Assembly (NCBI RefSeq): GCF_001638985.1 | Contig: NW_017265150.1 | Location: 434,001 to 498,000, forward strand | DNA: 64,000 bases | Reading direction: 5' to 3' | Source: Phycomyces blakesleeanus NRRL 1555(-) | Taxonomy: Eukaryota > Mucoromycota > Mucoromycetes > Mucorales > Phycomycetaceae | Shown here: piece after piece, positions 34,256 to 46,244 of the stretch | Layout: each line of letters starts with the position of its first letter | Position numbering within the stretch: position 1 is the first letter of the stretch | The notes under the pieces: model-generated | What the model was told of the DNA's origin: nothing | What the model saw: the letters and a program-made list of their open reading frames with translations, nothing else | Database searches by the model: none | Program-made: the position numbers and the translations under genes

Positions 34256-37200
34256 GTTAGCGTTCGATTTTTTAAGCTTCCACCCCTCACTTAACTGATC
34301 ACTTAGTTAATAGTCAGTCAATTAGTTCACTTACGGTTTGGCAGTTGCGGTCTTTTGAGCATGATGTTCATTGTTGTCTCTGTGCTTGGCACTCGAGCTC
34401 AACTGCTCAAAGTGCTCAGAGTCAATGGTTCCAATCTTGGAAACCGTCTTGCTGTGGGTGCTGAGTCCAGACTCGTACTGATAGAGTCCCTCGTTAATCA
34501 TGTCCGAGATGTCATCGTTCATCTTTGCACGATCAAACGACTGGTGGGACTTGTCTCGCTTACGCTGAGTAACGATCATGATACGAGCCACCATATCATC
34601 GTCAATCTCATGGTCATCATCGTCATCAAACTCTGAGTCGTCGTCAGACAAGTAATACTTCTTAACGGTATTGGCACGACTTCCATCCTGCCAATCCTCA
34701 TCATCCTCAAAATCAAACATGTCATCTTCTTCGGTTGTCTCCTTGGGAGCAGCAGGCTTGCTGCGGCGATCACTGTGGACACCGTTCGTACCAATTGACT
34801 TGTTCAATTTGAGAGTAGGTGCGGCACCAGGTCCAGCCAAAGACGCCAGTGTGGGCTGACCGTGCTGCTGCTGTTGTTGCTGGTGGGTAGTAGATGGGGA
34901 TGCAGATGCTGATGTCTTTGAATGCTCAGTGGTCTTTGTGGTCTTTGTAGCTACTGGCGATGCTGCTGGCGATGCTCCTGTTTTTGTTTCTGCGCCTGCT
35001 GATGATTTGGACGATTTGGACGACTTTGATGCTGCAGGAGGTTGAGTTATCACAGGGGCAGTGACTACACTGGGAGGAGGAGGGATCGTAGCAGCAGCGG
35101 CAGCAGCAGCAGCGATAGCAGGAGGAACGGGTGCATTAGAAGTTGCAGTGTGAGTGATCAGCTTCTCTTGGACAGGTGTTGTAATTGTAGCAGCTGTTCC
35201 GGTTGTGACAGTGGCAACAGGGGGCAAAATCCATGTTTCCCATCCTTCCTTTTTACGGAGCTTGTCTTTCTTAACCTCGAGAATCTTACTGTCTGCCAAC
35301 GCTTCACGAATTAAATCTATGTCTGTCGTCAGACCCTTGACACGTTGGAAATTGGCAAGAAGGTAGAGATCGACATAACCTTGGGCATCCATCTAAGCAA
35401 ACAACCCAGTTAGTTCATACCGAATATAATAAATCCGTTATTACTATCACAAAATATCTCATCTCAAAACAACAGCCTCTCTATCTATCTATATAGTTCT
35501 CTTCCACATATCTCTCCATTAATCAATCGATTGATTTATTTATTTTGTCTTACCTGACTACGCAAGAAAATATCTTTGCAGAGATTGTCAATGCTAAAGT
35601 AGTACTCACTACAGAATTATAAATTAAGAATTAGGTTTTTAAATGCAGAATAAGAAGAAAAAAAAGAAAGCAACCCAGATCAAATAACTTAAATATCCTA
35701 TAGACCTTTTTCTTAAGAAATAATAATAATAATCTTACATTTGTTGCAAAATATATGCCTTGAGTGTCTCAGCATCCACGTTAACAAAGGCTGGTCTTGC
35801 ACGGTTGGTAGCGAAGGCAGTTCCGTTTGTAAATTCACGGCGGTTGCTATGGAATCCACCACGCCCGCGTGCATGTCCACGTCCGCGCCCACGATAGGCA
35901 CCTCTTGTTGCGCCAGAATGCCCGTTGAAATGAGTACTTTCGGTATTTTCCTTGTGCTTAGCTTCCGACGCGTCAGTAGCCGCATTACCATTACCATTAC
36001 CGTTAACGTTAACGTTAGCGCTAGCATTAGTATTAGCAGTACTGGAGTTTGTTGCTTTTGTGGCTGTGTTTGTGGTTGTGGCAGTGGCAGTAGTAGTGGT
36101 AGTAGTAGGGGCGGCAGCGGCAGATTTGTTGTTAGTAGTATTGGGAATGGCACGGGCAGTAGTGGGAGGACTTGAAGCAGATTCTTTGGATTTTTCGGAT
36201 CCAGTAGTTGCGGTTGATGGAGCTGCGGTAGCTGTTGCAGTCGCGGGTGTTGCAGCAGTAGCAACAGTAGTAGCAGCAGCGGAAGTAGGAGTAGGAGTAG
36301 CAGTCGTGATCGCGGTCGTGGTCGCATTAGGAGCAGGGGGAGAAGCAGAAGCAGGAGCAGGAGTAGCAGTAGCAGTAGTAGCTGAGGTGATGGCTGACTT
36401 TCCATCCTTCGCCTTTGCACTCGAGTGACTTAAACGTCTGGTACGTCTGTCCTTTAGGCTGCTAGCCACACGACCACGGGTACTGCGAGGGCGTGAACTA
36501 GTTGCAGAGGAGGCATGTGTAATGGTCGGGGTGTAAGATTTCCACTGACCTCTACCTTTAACTAAGTAGTAACACAGATCAGTCAAGTCAATTCAAGTCA
36601 AGTCAAGTCAAACTAAGTCAGTCGACTGCGGAATTATTGCTTTATAAGCATACATATATATACACACATATATATATACACGAATTTTGGGGGGGGTGGA
36701 GGGGAAAGTATTGAAAGGTGAAGCTAGAACTAGAGCGATAGAGGGGGGAAATAGTGGGGAGCGGGAGGAAAGAAAAGAGTGAATACACTCTTGCCAACCC
36801 GTAAAAAACAGCTATTTACCTTTAGTGACCAGCTTCTCCTTCTTTAGTTCGTTAGATTCCTCTTCATGTGCCTCACTAGGAGCAGGCCATGATGTTTGAT
36901 CAGCTTTAGACTGTTGTGAGTCAGCTACAATTGTTCACATGATTACAAAGAGAGAATGAGAAAGTTGTGATTTTGTTCTAAAGTACTTTTTTTTTCGCTC
37001 TTTTCGCTCTATTTCACACTCTCTCTCTATATATATGTATTATATATATATATATCTTTACCTGTATTTGTGGTAGGTTTGTCTTGCTGTTGTGATTGTT
37101 GCTGTTGTTGTGGTTGTTGTGGTTGTTTGTCCTTTCCGTTCTGATCGGATTTTGGTTTTCTTGTTTCCCAGACATTGACAGCCGGGATGGGCGCAGGGAC

Positions 37201-37371
37201 GACCTGTTTTTCTTTAGGTTTTTCGGTTTTTGGACTTTCGTCTTCATTTACTGCTGATGTAGCTGATGCAGCTGATGCAGGAGCTTGTTCGGTTTGTTTA
37301 GTTTGTTGTGTTTGCTTTTCAACATTCTCCAACGCCTTCGAATCAGTGGTGGCAGGAGTTGTATTGGCCAT
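33203..37371 (-). CDS. LARP1: LARP1-type La-related protein with DM15 region
   Basis: Eight exons: 37371-37062, 36924-36820, 36561-35739, 35608-35554, 35392-34335, 34206-33715, 33658-33361, 33256-33203; phases close to 1064 aa, close to metazoan LARP1. Residues 1-390 are low complexity (Gln, Ala/Thr, then an RGG-like [17 protein letters not shown]). The La motif is at about 400-490 ([50 protein letters not shown]). After an acidic/Ser linker comes the DM15 repeat region (about 865-1025: [65 protein letters not shown]). LARP1 binds the 5' TOP cap region and poly(A) tails, controlling ribosomal-protein mRNA under TOR. The last exon encodes only 17 residues after a GGT|GTAAGT donor. Confidence 0.93.
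34213..34254. repeat. long (TA)n microsatellite inside a LARP1 intron
   Basis: About 40 bases of near-perfect TA repeat within the 34207-34334 intron, adjacent to its 3' splice site. Confidence 0.85.
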
Positions 37372-37598
37372 TTTTCGATTCGGTTAGATATTTATATATG
37401 TGTGTGTGTGTGTTTGTTGTTGTCGTAAGGTGTTGTAAAGTGTTGTAGAAATAGAAAAGAGGGCTTAATTTTTTTTGGAACTAGAAAAATATATATAAAA
37501 ATAAAACGTAAAATAGAACAGAGTAAGAACAAATAGGAGAAGGTTCTGGCAACTGTGTTTGTATGTATGTATAAATAATTATCTATATATATATATTT

Positions 37599-37629
<31 letters not shown>

Positions 37630-37692
37630 TTTGAATAGACAGGTGTTTATAGGTATATATGTATGTATATGTATAAAATATATATATAAAAA

Positions 37693-37732
<40 letters not shown>

Positions 37733-39883
37733 TAGTTAGGTAGTTAGGTAGTTAGGTAGGTAAGTGTAGGCAGTAAAAGCAAAAGAGGATAAGTTCAAGA
37801 CAATATTGAGAATAATAATTCTAATCAAAATAATAAATTCATTGAAAACAGCCCTTCTTTTTTTTTTCTTTTCTTTTTTTGGTTGGAATGAATAATTATA
37901 CAGAATATCTATAAGCACTATACATACTGTACACGCTATAAACACACACTACACACAATATATATATTGATAAAAACAGAAATTATAATAGTCTTACAGC
38001 AAATAAAATTAGAGAGTGTGTGTGCGCGTGAAATATAGAGGAGAAGTAAAAGAGAAAGAGAGAGGGGAGAGAGAGGAGTGGAGGTGGTTGGATAAAGATG
38101 ACAATAAAGCGTCTATGGTTCTTTCTCAATAGATAGAAAATATATATATAATATATGCTATTATATACTATGTTATATTATATAAATATAATAGTAATAT
38201 ACACCCACAGCTAATAGTATAAATAAAAAGTGATGCTATTCAAAGTGGTAACCCCTTCAGGTGAAATATAAAATCAAATATGAATATAGCAAATAAGATA
38301 AATTCATCAAAATTTCAAGTGGCTTGAAGGAGAAGCAGTCATTTATGACTGAAACCCATCGATCTCTTTTACATATATATATATATATATTATTCCTGTA
38401 AACTACAATGCTTTCTATAAAGGACAAAGGCTGTCAAATGCAATATGTATGTATATATCTCACTATATAAATAAATAGAATAAGAAAGATAAAATAGAGG
38501 TTAAAGCCAATAGAAAGAATAAAAAAAAATTACAGTAAAAATCTGCTTTTAGAATTGACATCTCTCTTACTCATTTTTTATGTATATAAAAAAGTTACGC
38601 TGTTCTCCTTCCCCTTTTTTTATATATGATTTTTATTTTTATTTTCACTTTAATTCTTATTGTCAAGGGACTTCAATATACAAATTCTTCAAAATATTTT
38701 CTTTGCTTGTTTAGATTTCTTTATTGAAATTCTATGATGAAACACTTCAGGATTTTCAATTATTATTATTATTATTTTGAATAATCTTGCTAGTCCCATT
38801 GTACAAAGGGCTGGATCGCTGGATTGTATTTTATTATTATATAAAAATAAATTATATATATTGTATTTTTTGCATATTTCTAGAGTGGAGTTTGTTTTCA
38901 ATATCTGGGCCAGTCCAAGACGTCTATTCTGGTCTGTGGGTCGAGGAAGTTGAATATTAATTCAGTAGGAGTCATAGTAAAAGAGAGAGAAAGAGAGAAA
39001 AATGAAGGATGACATATGGTAGATATGCCCAAAAAAAGGAAAAATCAAAAGGTTGAATGAACGATAGAAAGAAAAGGAAGAAAGGGAAACACTAACCAAA
39101 AAAAAAAAGAGTTACGTCAGAACAATACATAACCATTATTCATTCATTCATTCATTTATTTCTATATCGAGTCTGTCATTCTAATGCAAGCTAATTTACC
39201 TGGCCTTGTTCTTGTCAATTGCTTGTTACTACTTGGATTTAATTTAATTTGATTTAATTTAATTTGATTTAATTTAATCTAATTTGATTTTCTTGACTTC
39301 TTTTTACTTCTTCTTCCTACTTCTTCTTGGTTGGAAGAAGTATTTTTTTTCTTTACTGTACGATAAATATTAGTTAAAAATAAGGCTACTGCTACTATAC
39401 CTTGAACCCCACTCTTCGCCAAATTTTGCATTTAAAACCAATATAAATCTTCTTAAAGTCTAAATAATAAGCATAGAGTGTGCTATAACCAATTCCTCTT
39501 TTGACTTTGTTGGGCCTTTGGTCTTTGATAAAATCCATTTATGGAGGAGAGACTTGTGTGCAATATATAGCGGGTAATCAAAAAATAGAGTAGTATAAAA
39601 TCAATGTAAATATTACACCACAAGAAAAAATAAAACTAAGAGAGAGAGAAAAGGTGGAAAGGGGATGTATTTATACATAAAAGGTTTTGTGAAATACAGC
39701 AAAAAAATAAAATAAAAAAATAGTAATACTAATTAATTAATTAATTCCAAGACCTCTTTATTCAACTCCAAGTCTTCTTTCTCTCATTATTACTCTCATT
39801 CTTACTCTCATTCTCACGCTCATTTTTTATCATTGTACATCAGCATTTAACATATAAATAAACCATCTCACATCTTGCACATA
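37372..39883. other. 2.5-kb microsatellite-rich spacer
   Basis: No gene seen. LARP1 promoter and leader lie at the left. Repeats include (TG)n at 37400-37413 and 37603-37630, (TA)n at 37700-37726, tandem TAGG units at 37735-37763, (TA)n at 38371-38389 and a 15-bp-like ATTTAATTTG repeat at 39237-39290. Nothing here has coding character longer than repeats. Confidence 0.5.
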
Positions 39884-40562
39884 ATGGCAAGTCTTTGTTT
39901 TATTTTTAAAGAAAAAAGTGAAAGAGAGTCTGTATTAATAAACATCTTAATTTAGCTTCGGTTCATCTTGGTTCAGAATCGCCAGGGGAAAACTAGACTA
40001 TCCAAATGGTATGTCCCATACGAAGACGACGAAAAGGTCAAGCTCAAGGGAGAAGTCCATCGATTGGTTGCACCCAGAGATCAGAAACACCAAAGCAATT
40101 TTATAGAAGTAAGAATGACAAAGGATGATCACCAAATGTGTATATATATACATACATTTAAGCTCATCATAATTCTCTAGTTTCGTAATTACAAAATTGT
40201 CTATCGTCGTTATGCCGGCTTGTTCTTTTGCGTGTGTGTGGATGCAAACGATAATGAATTGGCGTACCTGGAAGCAATTCACTTTTTTGTAGAGGTATTG
40301 GATGCATTCTTTGGGAATGTATGTGAGCTGGACTTGGTCTTTAACTTTTACAAGGTCAGTTATTATCATTATTATTCTATAAGTATAAATATATATGTCT
40401 ATTTGGAAGCAACAGCGACTAAAAATATCAAGTCAATTGTGTGTATATGAATGTATAAAGGTCTATGCTATTTTGGATGAAGTATTCTTGGCTGGAGAAA
40501 TTGAAGAAACAAGCAAGAATATTGTATTGACCCGATTAGACCATCTCGACAAACTTGAATAA
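39884..40562 (+). CDS. APS2: AP-2 complex subunit sigma
   Basis: Four exons: 39884-39886 (ATG only), 39956-40108, 40181-40354, 40461-40562; phases close to 143 aa; human AP2S1 is 142. After the initiator Met the chain reads [19 protein letters not shown], then [71 protein letters not shown] and [14 protein letters not shown]. It is the small chain of the clathrin adaptor that binds dileucine cargo signals at the plasma membrane. The AP-2 rather than AP-1 assignment rests on [14 protein letters not shown] and the [11 protein letters not shown] end. The first intron splits immediately after the start codon and uses a GC donor (ATG|GCAAGT). No other ATG upstream could serve. Confidence 0.94.
39887..39955 (+). 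other. GC-AG intron right after the AP-2 sigma start codon
   Basis: The donor is ATG|GCAAGT and the acceptor TAATTTAG|CTT. The next exon begins LRFILVQ, matching residue 2 onward of the family. This is the second GC-AG intron in the window. Confidence 0.75.
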
Positions 40563-41472
40563 GTACCCTTTACCTGTTTTATCTATATTCTGTAAATAAT
40601 ATTACTATTATATTCCATTTCTTTAAAAAAATCAGAAAAGGAAGAAAGAGAAGTCCATTTCAAAATAAATATATTTGGCTTGGTTTGGCTTGGCTTGACC
40701 TTCAATAAACTCCTTTTGCTTTCTCTTTATACTTGAAGATACTTTATATTTTCTTGGAGCTTTGTCTTTTAAAGTTGACAAAGCCCAAGAATATTGACTC
40801 ATAATTTTCAAAGCATTCAAACGAATAAACATAAACATATATATATATATATATATTCATGCTGTTAAACAGCATAACAGGCTATAAAATAGTCTCCAAT
40901 CCAAAGATATATTTTCTCATATCATTCTTCTTTAAGCTGTTCATTTTATACTTTTGGATAAATGTAGTCAGAGTGGGATTTTATCTTTGTATCAGCAACA
41001 AACAGGCAGACAAACGGACGGACGGACATTACAGTATCCGTTTTTCTTACAAAGCCTAAAATTTCCGATTCATTACTACATATGACAGTCTCCTCACTGT
41101 CTATTTTCAATGCTTTACCTTGCACTGTACCCATTTTTATTTTGTTTTTTTTGGGTTTGTAGATATCGTTGAGCTTAAAGAGATTTATAATAATTTGTAA
41201 GAATCTAATTATATTTTATAAGAAAAGAAATTGCCTCTTCTAGGCTGGAAATAATTTTCTTGAATTTTAAAAATAAAAATAAAAACAAAATAAGGGGGTT
41301 TCAATATCATTTGTTTAATTTTTAATTTTTAATATAAAAAAATTCATTGTAGTAATCAGAGTAATAAGCAATATTCAAATATCTTAAATATTTCAAGTAT
41401 TTAAATATTATATGTTTATTTTCATTTTTAATTTTCTCTTGCCAAACAAACGCATCTCATATAAGCCTGACA
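40563..41472. other. spacer right of AP-2 sigma
   Basis: No supported gene. AT-rich with an (AT)n tract at 40838-40856, a GACGGACGGAC patch at 41014-41024 and the word TAAGGGGGTTTCA at 41291, which resembles the TAGGGGGTTTCACCAG motif of the element at 41769. Confidence 0.5.
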
Positions 41473-41539
41473 ATGGATCATCACATTCCCCTGCCAGGCG
41501 AAAAAGTATACGAAAACTCGCAAGTGGAAAGCGAGCAAG
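41473..41539 (+). CDS. possible orphan first exon
   Basis: ATG at 41473 opens 22 codons (MDHHIPLPGEKVYENSQVES, then EQ) ending in a CAAG|GTAAAT donor at 41540. The composition looks coding and the ATG context (ACAATGG) is good. No continuing exon is found: about 230 bases later the DNA is occupied by the inverted-repeat element. It may be the 5' end of a gene broken by that insertion, or chance. Confidence 0.25.
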
Positions 41540-41768
41540 GTAAATAAGTATCTGCACTTGCACTTGCATTTGGGCCTTCACTGTAAAAAAAAATCGCCAG
41601 GTTATTAAGAAAGCCTGGAAACTGGTACATAGGGTACTTGTAAGGCAATGTAACTAATTACGGTACTATTGCCCGAGGGAACGTTCAAGTTGTATAGTCT
41701 CTACGTTCGGGTTACTAGCTAGCACAGGTCTTCTATCCGTAGTGGAGGCTTAGTAACAATATAAGATA
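41540..41768. other. stretch between orphan exon and TIR element
   Basis: No ORF. It is less AT-rich than its surroundings, with a short imperfect palindrome CCCGAGGGAACG ... CTACGTTCGGG (about 41673-41711). It could be older mobile DNA. The left TA of the element's target duplication is 41767-41768. Confidence 0.35.
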
Positions 41769-42552
41769 CAGGTTTTTCGGACCCAAATGAGCTTTTTTTG
41801 CAAACTTTCGGCTTTTGGTGAAAATTAAATGGACAAAGTTCAAGTATCGAAATGGTGATATTTGGACACTTACATGAAAATAGAAATTATGAGATATTTA
41901 TGATTGTTTTATTAGGGGGTTTCACCAGCTTTGGATGTTGACTGTTGGATATAGCGGTAGTTTAATTCGGAAAATGATTGGCTATAACGAATCTTCAAAA
42001 AATGAAAAACGAGCATCCAAGCATCTAAAAAAATAGTTCGATACTCTAGATGTCGTGACTTAGCCGAAATTTTGTAAATTTTGTACTTTATGTACGATTG
42101 ATGGCGAAGTTCATATAAAAGCAAAGTCAAAAATAAAACATAATTAATCTATATAAAAGTAGTTATCTTGATACCAAATTATAGAAGTCTAACTTACTTG
42201 TGAGGAATTTGGGCATAGGCACTATATTTATGGGTACTCTAATCAAGCGTATTGTACATATGAATTTTGACGTATATGAGAGAAAACATATCAACCAAGG
42301 GTCATTAGGGGGTTTCACCAGTCTTTTTTCGATACTTATTATTATTGGCTGGTGCTTAAACTACCGCTATATTCAACAGTCAACATCCAAAGCTGGTGAA
42401 ACCCCCTAATAAAACAATCATAAATATCTCATAATTTCTATTTTCATGTAAGTGTCCAAATATCACCATTTCGATACTTGAACTTTGTCCATTTAATTTT
42501 CACCAAAAGCCGAAAGTTTGCAAAAAAAGCTCATTTGGGTCCGAAAAACCTG
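41769..42552. mobile_element. 784-bp foldback/MITE-like element with 197-bp TIRs and TA duplication
   Basis: The left arm 41769-41965 and right arm 42356-42552 are reverse complements with a single mismatch that I can find. The ends read CAGGTTTTTCGGACCC. Both ends are flanked by TA (41767-41768 and 42553-42554), the target duplication typical of Tc1/mariner-type elements. The 390-base centre has no transposase ORF, so the element is non-autonomous. An 18-base word of the arm (ATTAGGGGGTTTCACCAG, 41911-41928) recurs in the centre at 42303-42320, suggesting nested or rearranged copies. Near-identity of the arms suggests recent activity. Confidence 0.9.
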
Positions 42553-43500
42553 TAAACTACTTCAAAATGACAATCTCTCAAGACAATAGATATGCGCTCC
42601 AATAATTAGAATTTATCAAATAATATTTAATTGACTAGACGTACAAGATCTAGTTTTCAAAATAATAAAGTTGGTAAAAGTGACTCTTTATTGTTGTTCT
42701 TTGCTAGATATATTATGTTATGACCTCTACTGTCTCTTCATATCTCTATGTTCGTATACACTTCATTCTTCTTCCTTTGCTAATTTTATACTCCAAGAAA
42801 GAGTGGTCACCAAACATCAAACACCACGCCCACTTTCTCACAAGCTTATGGGATTATTTTGTGAGAAGTGGTAAATTTCTAAAAAAGGAATATCATGGAA
42901 GTAGAAAATGGGGGGATGAGTGATAAGAAGGGTAAGAATATGTGACTTCGAAAGATATAATTTAGAGAGGTGGGGAAGAAGAGAAGAAGAAAAAAGGTTG
43001 AACAAATTCATGGCCGCTTCCCGACTGACCAGAGAAAGTGAATGGATGTGTCTGGTGTTAATCAAGACCGAAAGTCTCGCAGCGCAACGTGTCACTAGTT
43101 AATATGCTGTATAATGAAGAGCAATATTTGAATGGAGAAATGATGTCCTTTATTGATTGGGTGCTCATAAATACTATAAGGCTGACACGTGTGTGAAGTG
43201 GTCTGGGAACTGGCCTATTATCAAGTGACTAGAGTTACCGCCTCATAGCATATCATAGTGTACGATATTCTAGCGATTGCTTTTGATTGAATCATATTTT
43301 GCTGAAAGCATTACAAGGCTTAGCAATTAATATTTGGTAGAAATATCTTTTGTGAACACAAGCCATGCCAAAGACCAGGTATAAATAATTAGTTATCTCA
43401 CAAATTTATATTTCTTATTATTATTTTTCAATTGCCCTTTCCCTTTCTATTTCTATTGAGAAATATCCTTCAATAAAAGGGCAAAATCGTTGTCTTCGCC
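42553..43500. other. spacer before the F-box gene
   Basis: No supported gene. It starts with the right TA duplication. The last 120 bases are the AT-rich leader of the F-box gene (TATTGAGAAATATCC). Overlapping short frames at 42671-43102 on both strands lack coding character. Confidence 0.5.
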
Positions 43501-45362
43501 ATGTTAGCATCAGAGCTACCTATCGAAATCACTCTTTTTATTGCAAGGTTTCTTCAATCCGCAGATAAAATTCAGTGTTGTCTCGTGTGCAAGGCTTGGA
43601 CTCCGGCTTTTCAGCAATCTCTTTTTGAAGCAGTCATTATTAAGCGTTATTCTGGTGCCAACAAGTTGGTCGATTCAACCAATTTAGCAAACAACCTTCT
43701 TCAAAGATATGGCCACAAAACTCAGACTCCCGAGATCAGTAAAAGTACTTTTCTAGGCGATCATCAGCTCTACGCCTTACAAAAATATCTTCCAAACATA
43801 CAGTATTTCAAATGGAGTAGCAAGGAAATCAAATTACTCCTACTCACTGATTTTAATGGGTGGAATTTATGGGCAGAATCCCTCACAGATCTCGAAATAA
43901 CTGTGAAAGACTATGGTTACGATATACTACCAAAGATATTGGACTCAATACGCTCAAATCTACATCGACTGAAGCGGTTACACTTCGAAGGCTTAAACTA
44001 TGATAGTTTTTCTCCATGCACCTTTGACGACTTTGAACTTCTTAATGACCAGCTACCAGAATTAACGAAACTGCTTCTTACCGTTCAATTTGATAAAATG
44101 AGCCCAGATGAATTATTAAAGGTTAAAGAAATTAATCCGAGACCTTATTTAAAAACCTTGGGCATGTTTATCGAAAAGAATACCTATGAATGGCTGTATT
44201 ACATCGCTGTCAAGTATCCAAATATCAGTTCTCTTAAGCTTTTGAGTTTTACCGAGTCCACAATTAGCTTCCAGACTTATCAAGCGTCCCAAATGCTTGC
44301 CAAGCTTTCATGTCCTTTTCAACATTTGGAGAAGCTTACTGTCGAGGTTGGAAGTACCTCAGAACAAACATATCTTGATTTTGTAAACCGGCTTGGTCTT
44401 TTCAATGTTCCCATCAAGGAAATTGATCTTACTATTTACAATTCCTTGAGCTTCAATGTATCAAACAAAGATATCCTACAGTCAATTAAGATATTCGCGA
44501 ATACGTTGGAGAAACTCAGAATTGTATATTTTATAAGTTCATACTATTCGGGATTTTCTGATGAACTTGTGTACTGTCCTCGCCTAGTTGATCTCACTAT
44601 CGAAATCCAGGGCACTACAACTATGCTGGATGTTCTCTTAGAGCAATACCCGTCATTGAAGAATCTCAGCATTTCTAGTGGTGATCTCACTCTTCGGCCA
44701 GACTTGACTATTCTTTCAATTGAACATGGCTTATCCCATTTTTCACTCAAAGATTCGTTTATTACCGCCAGTACACTCAACTATATATCTATCTGCTGCA
44801 AGAAACTTAGCACCATGCGACTAAAGTTCGTAAATATAAAAGGCCCACAGCAGGGAAATACTGGAGACAATTGCATCGACATGTCGTCCACCCACTTTAC
44901 AAAGCTTAATATTAAAGGCATTCAATTTTTTGACTCTTTCAACCGAGTTCAAATTGCTCTTTTTGTTCTTTCATCATCGGTGGTAAGTATATATATATAT
45001 AAGGGGTATAATAAAGGATACCATATTATTAAGTTTAAAGGCAAAAAAAAAACTGTATTTTTTGTCTTTTCCAGGCTCCTATAAAGAACACATGGGTGTA
45101 CTCTATACCAGATGCGTTGATAAACAATGGAAGCTCACAATTAATAACACGAAAGCTAAATGAAGAGGAATCCAAGGAGGCTGAAAAATATTTCTGTAAC
45201 TTTGCCGGATCGGTTTGTCCAGAAGACACAAAAGAGCAGGTTGATGAATATATAAAGAGTTTATCAGAAAACGATTGGAGACCTGTACTTCCCAAGGGCT
45301 ACAGTACTTTTAAATACGGTTCTTTAAAGACTCTTTTATTTGATGGGGAGCACAAAGAATAG
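43501..45362 (+). CDS. F-box protein with leucine-rich-like repeats
   Basis: Two exons, 43501-44982 and 45075-45362, joined at phase 0 to give 589 aa. The N-terminus is an F-box (MLASELPIEITLFIARFLQS then CCLVCKAWTPAFQQSLFE). The rest is a run of degenerate leucine-rich segments (LTDLEITVKDYG, LHRLKRLHFEGLNY, LPELTKLLLTV, ISSLKLLSF, LEKLTVEVG, CPRLVDLTIEIQG, YPSLKNLSISSG), the layout of many mucoralean F-box/LRR proteins. Such proteins select substrates for SCF ubiquitin ligases; the SCF is itself controlled by cullin neddylation, the pathway of ULA1 in this window. The C-terminal exon (WVYSIPDALINNGSS to DGEHKE) has no family I recognise. The target is unknown. Confidence 0.8.
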
Positions 45363-46244
45363 ATGATCCAAAGGTGAATTTGATTCTTATAAATAAAACG
45401 AGATTATTAAAATGGAGATCACATATGTTTAATATCTTTTCAAGGGTTATTTGTGTTTGCTGTCTTGAATATAAAATATAACTGTCTGATTTGAACATTT
45501 CTTATTACAATTAATTCTCATAAAGCTACAGTAGTATCTTATTTACTGAACAACATATATGTTATAAGATAGCATTATTGAGTGCCTTTGAGACCACTAA
45601 GCATGGACATTCGAGATCAAACGGCTGAACGATTACTTTATTGACCAAAACTATCATAAAGACATTTATGATTTATCTATGAATTTATCTTCTCTGGATG
45701 ATTGTGCGTTACATTTATTTCAATCCCTTTTCACCTGTATTGTACAGTCTCGCTATTTAAATGTTTCTCTAAATGTTAGTTGGTAATATTTCTTTCCTTG
45801 TGATTTTCGAACATTAAGCCCATCTATTTACACAAAAAAAACTTTTGCGTTGAGTTGGTCAAATGAAAAAATAAAATCAAAGATCAAAGATCAAAATTGC
45901 AGTCTAACAAAAGAAATGTTGGGAATGTGAAGATAAGCTCCAATAAAGCGAGTGCAAGTCTTGAACTCTTTCTAATTGCTGCCTAATGATTATGATTATG
46001 ATGATAATTAAATACGGTTTTAATTGTTCGCTTGTATGTATGTATATTTTTTCTCTTTATAAAGAATAATCGCCATTTGACACTGTGATTAACGCGTATA
46101 TATATTTCGTATGAAAAAATTAATTAATTGTAATTGTAATTGTATATATAAAATATTAAAGTAATCGTTATTTCTATTTCTATTATTTTTATTTTTATTT
46201 AATGAATTAATTTTTTATTTATTTATTATACAGCTTTTTTTTTT
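45363..46244. other. spacer between F-box and CCCH genes
   Basis: No gene seen; AT-rich throughout. A 3' splice-like signal (TATACAG) at 46227-46233 lies 11 bases before the ATG of the next gene, so that gene may have an untranslated or coding exon in this spacer. Confidence 0.45.

Noticed and set aside
35713..36420. 235-codon Leu/Pro-rich frame on the - strand
   Set aside because: It overlaps LARP1 exon 3 in another frame and arises from its Ala/Thr repeat codons; the LARP1 frame has all family support.
35952..36428. 158-codon Val/Ala-rich frame on the + strand
   Set aside because: Antisense shadow of the LARP1 Thr/Ala repeats.
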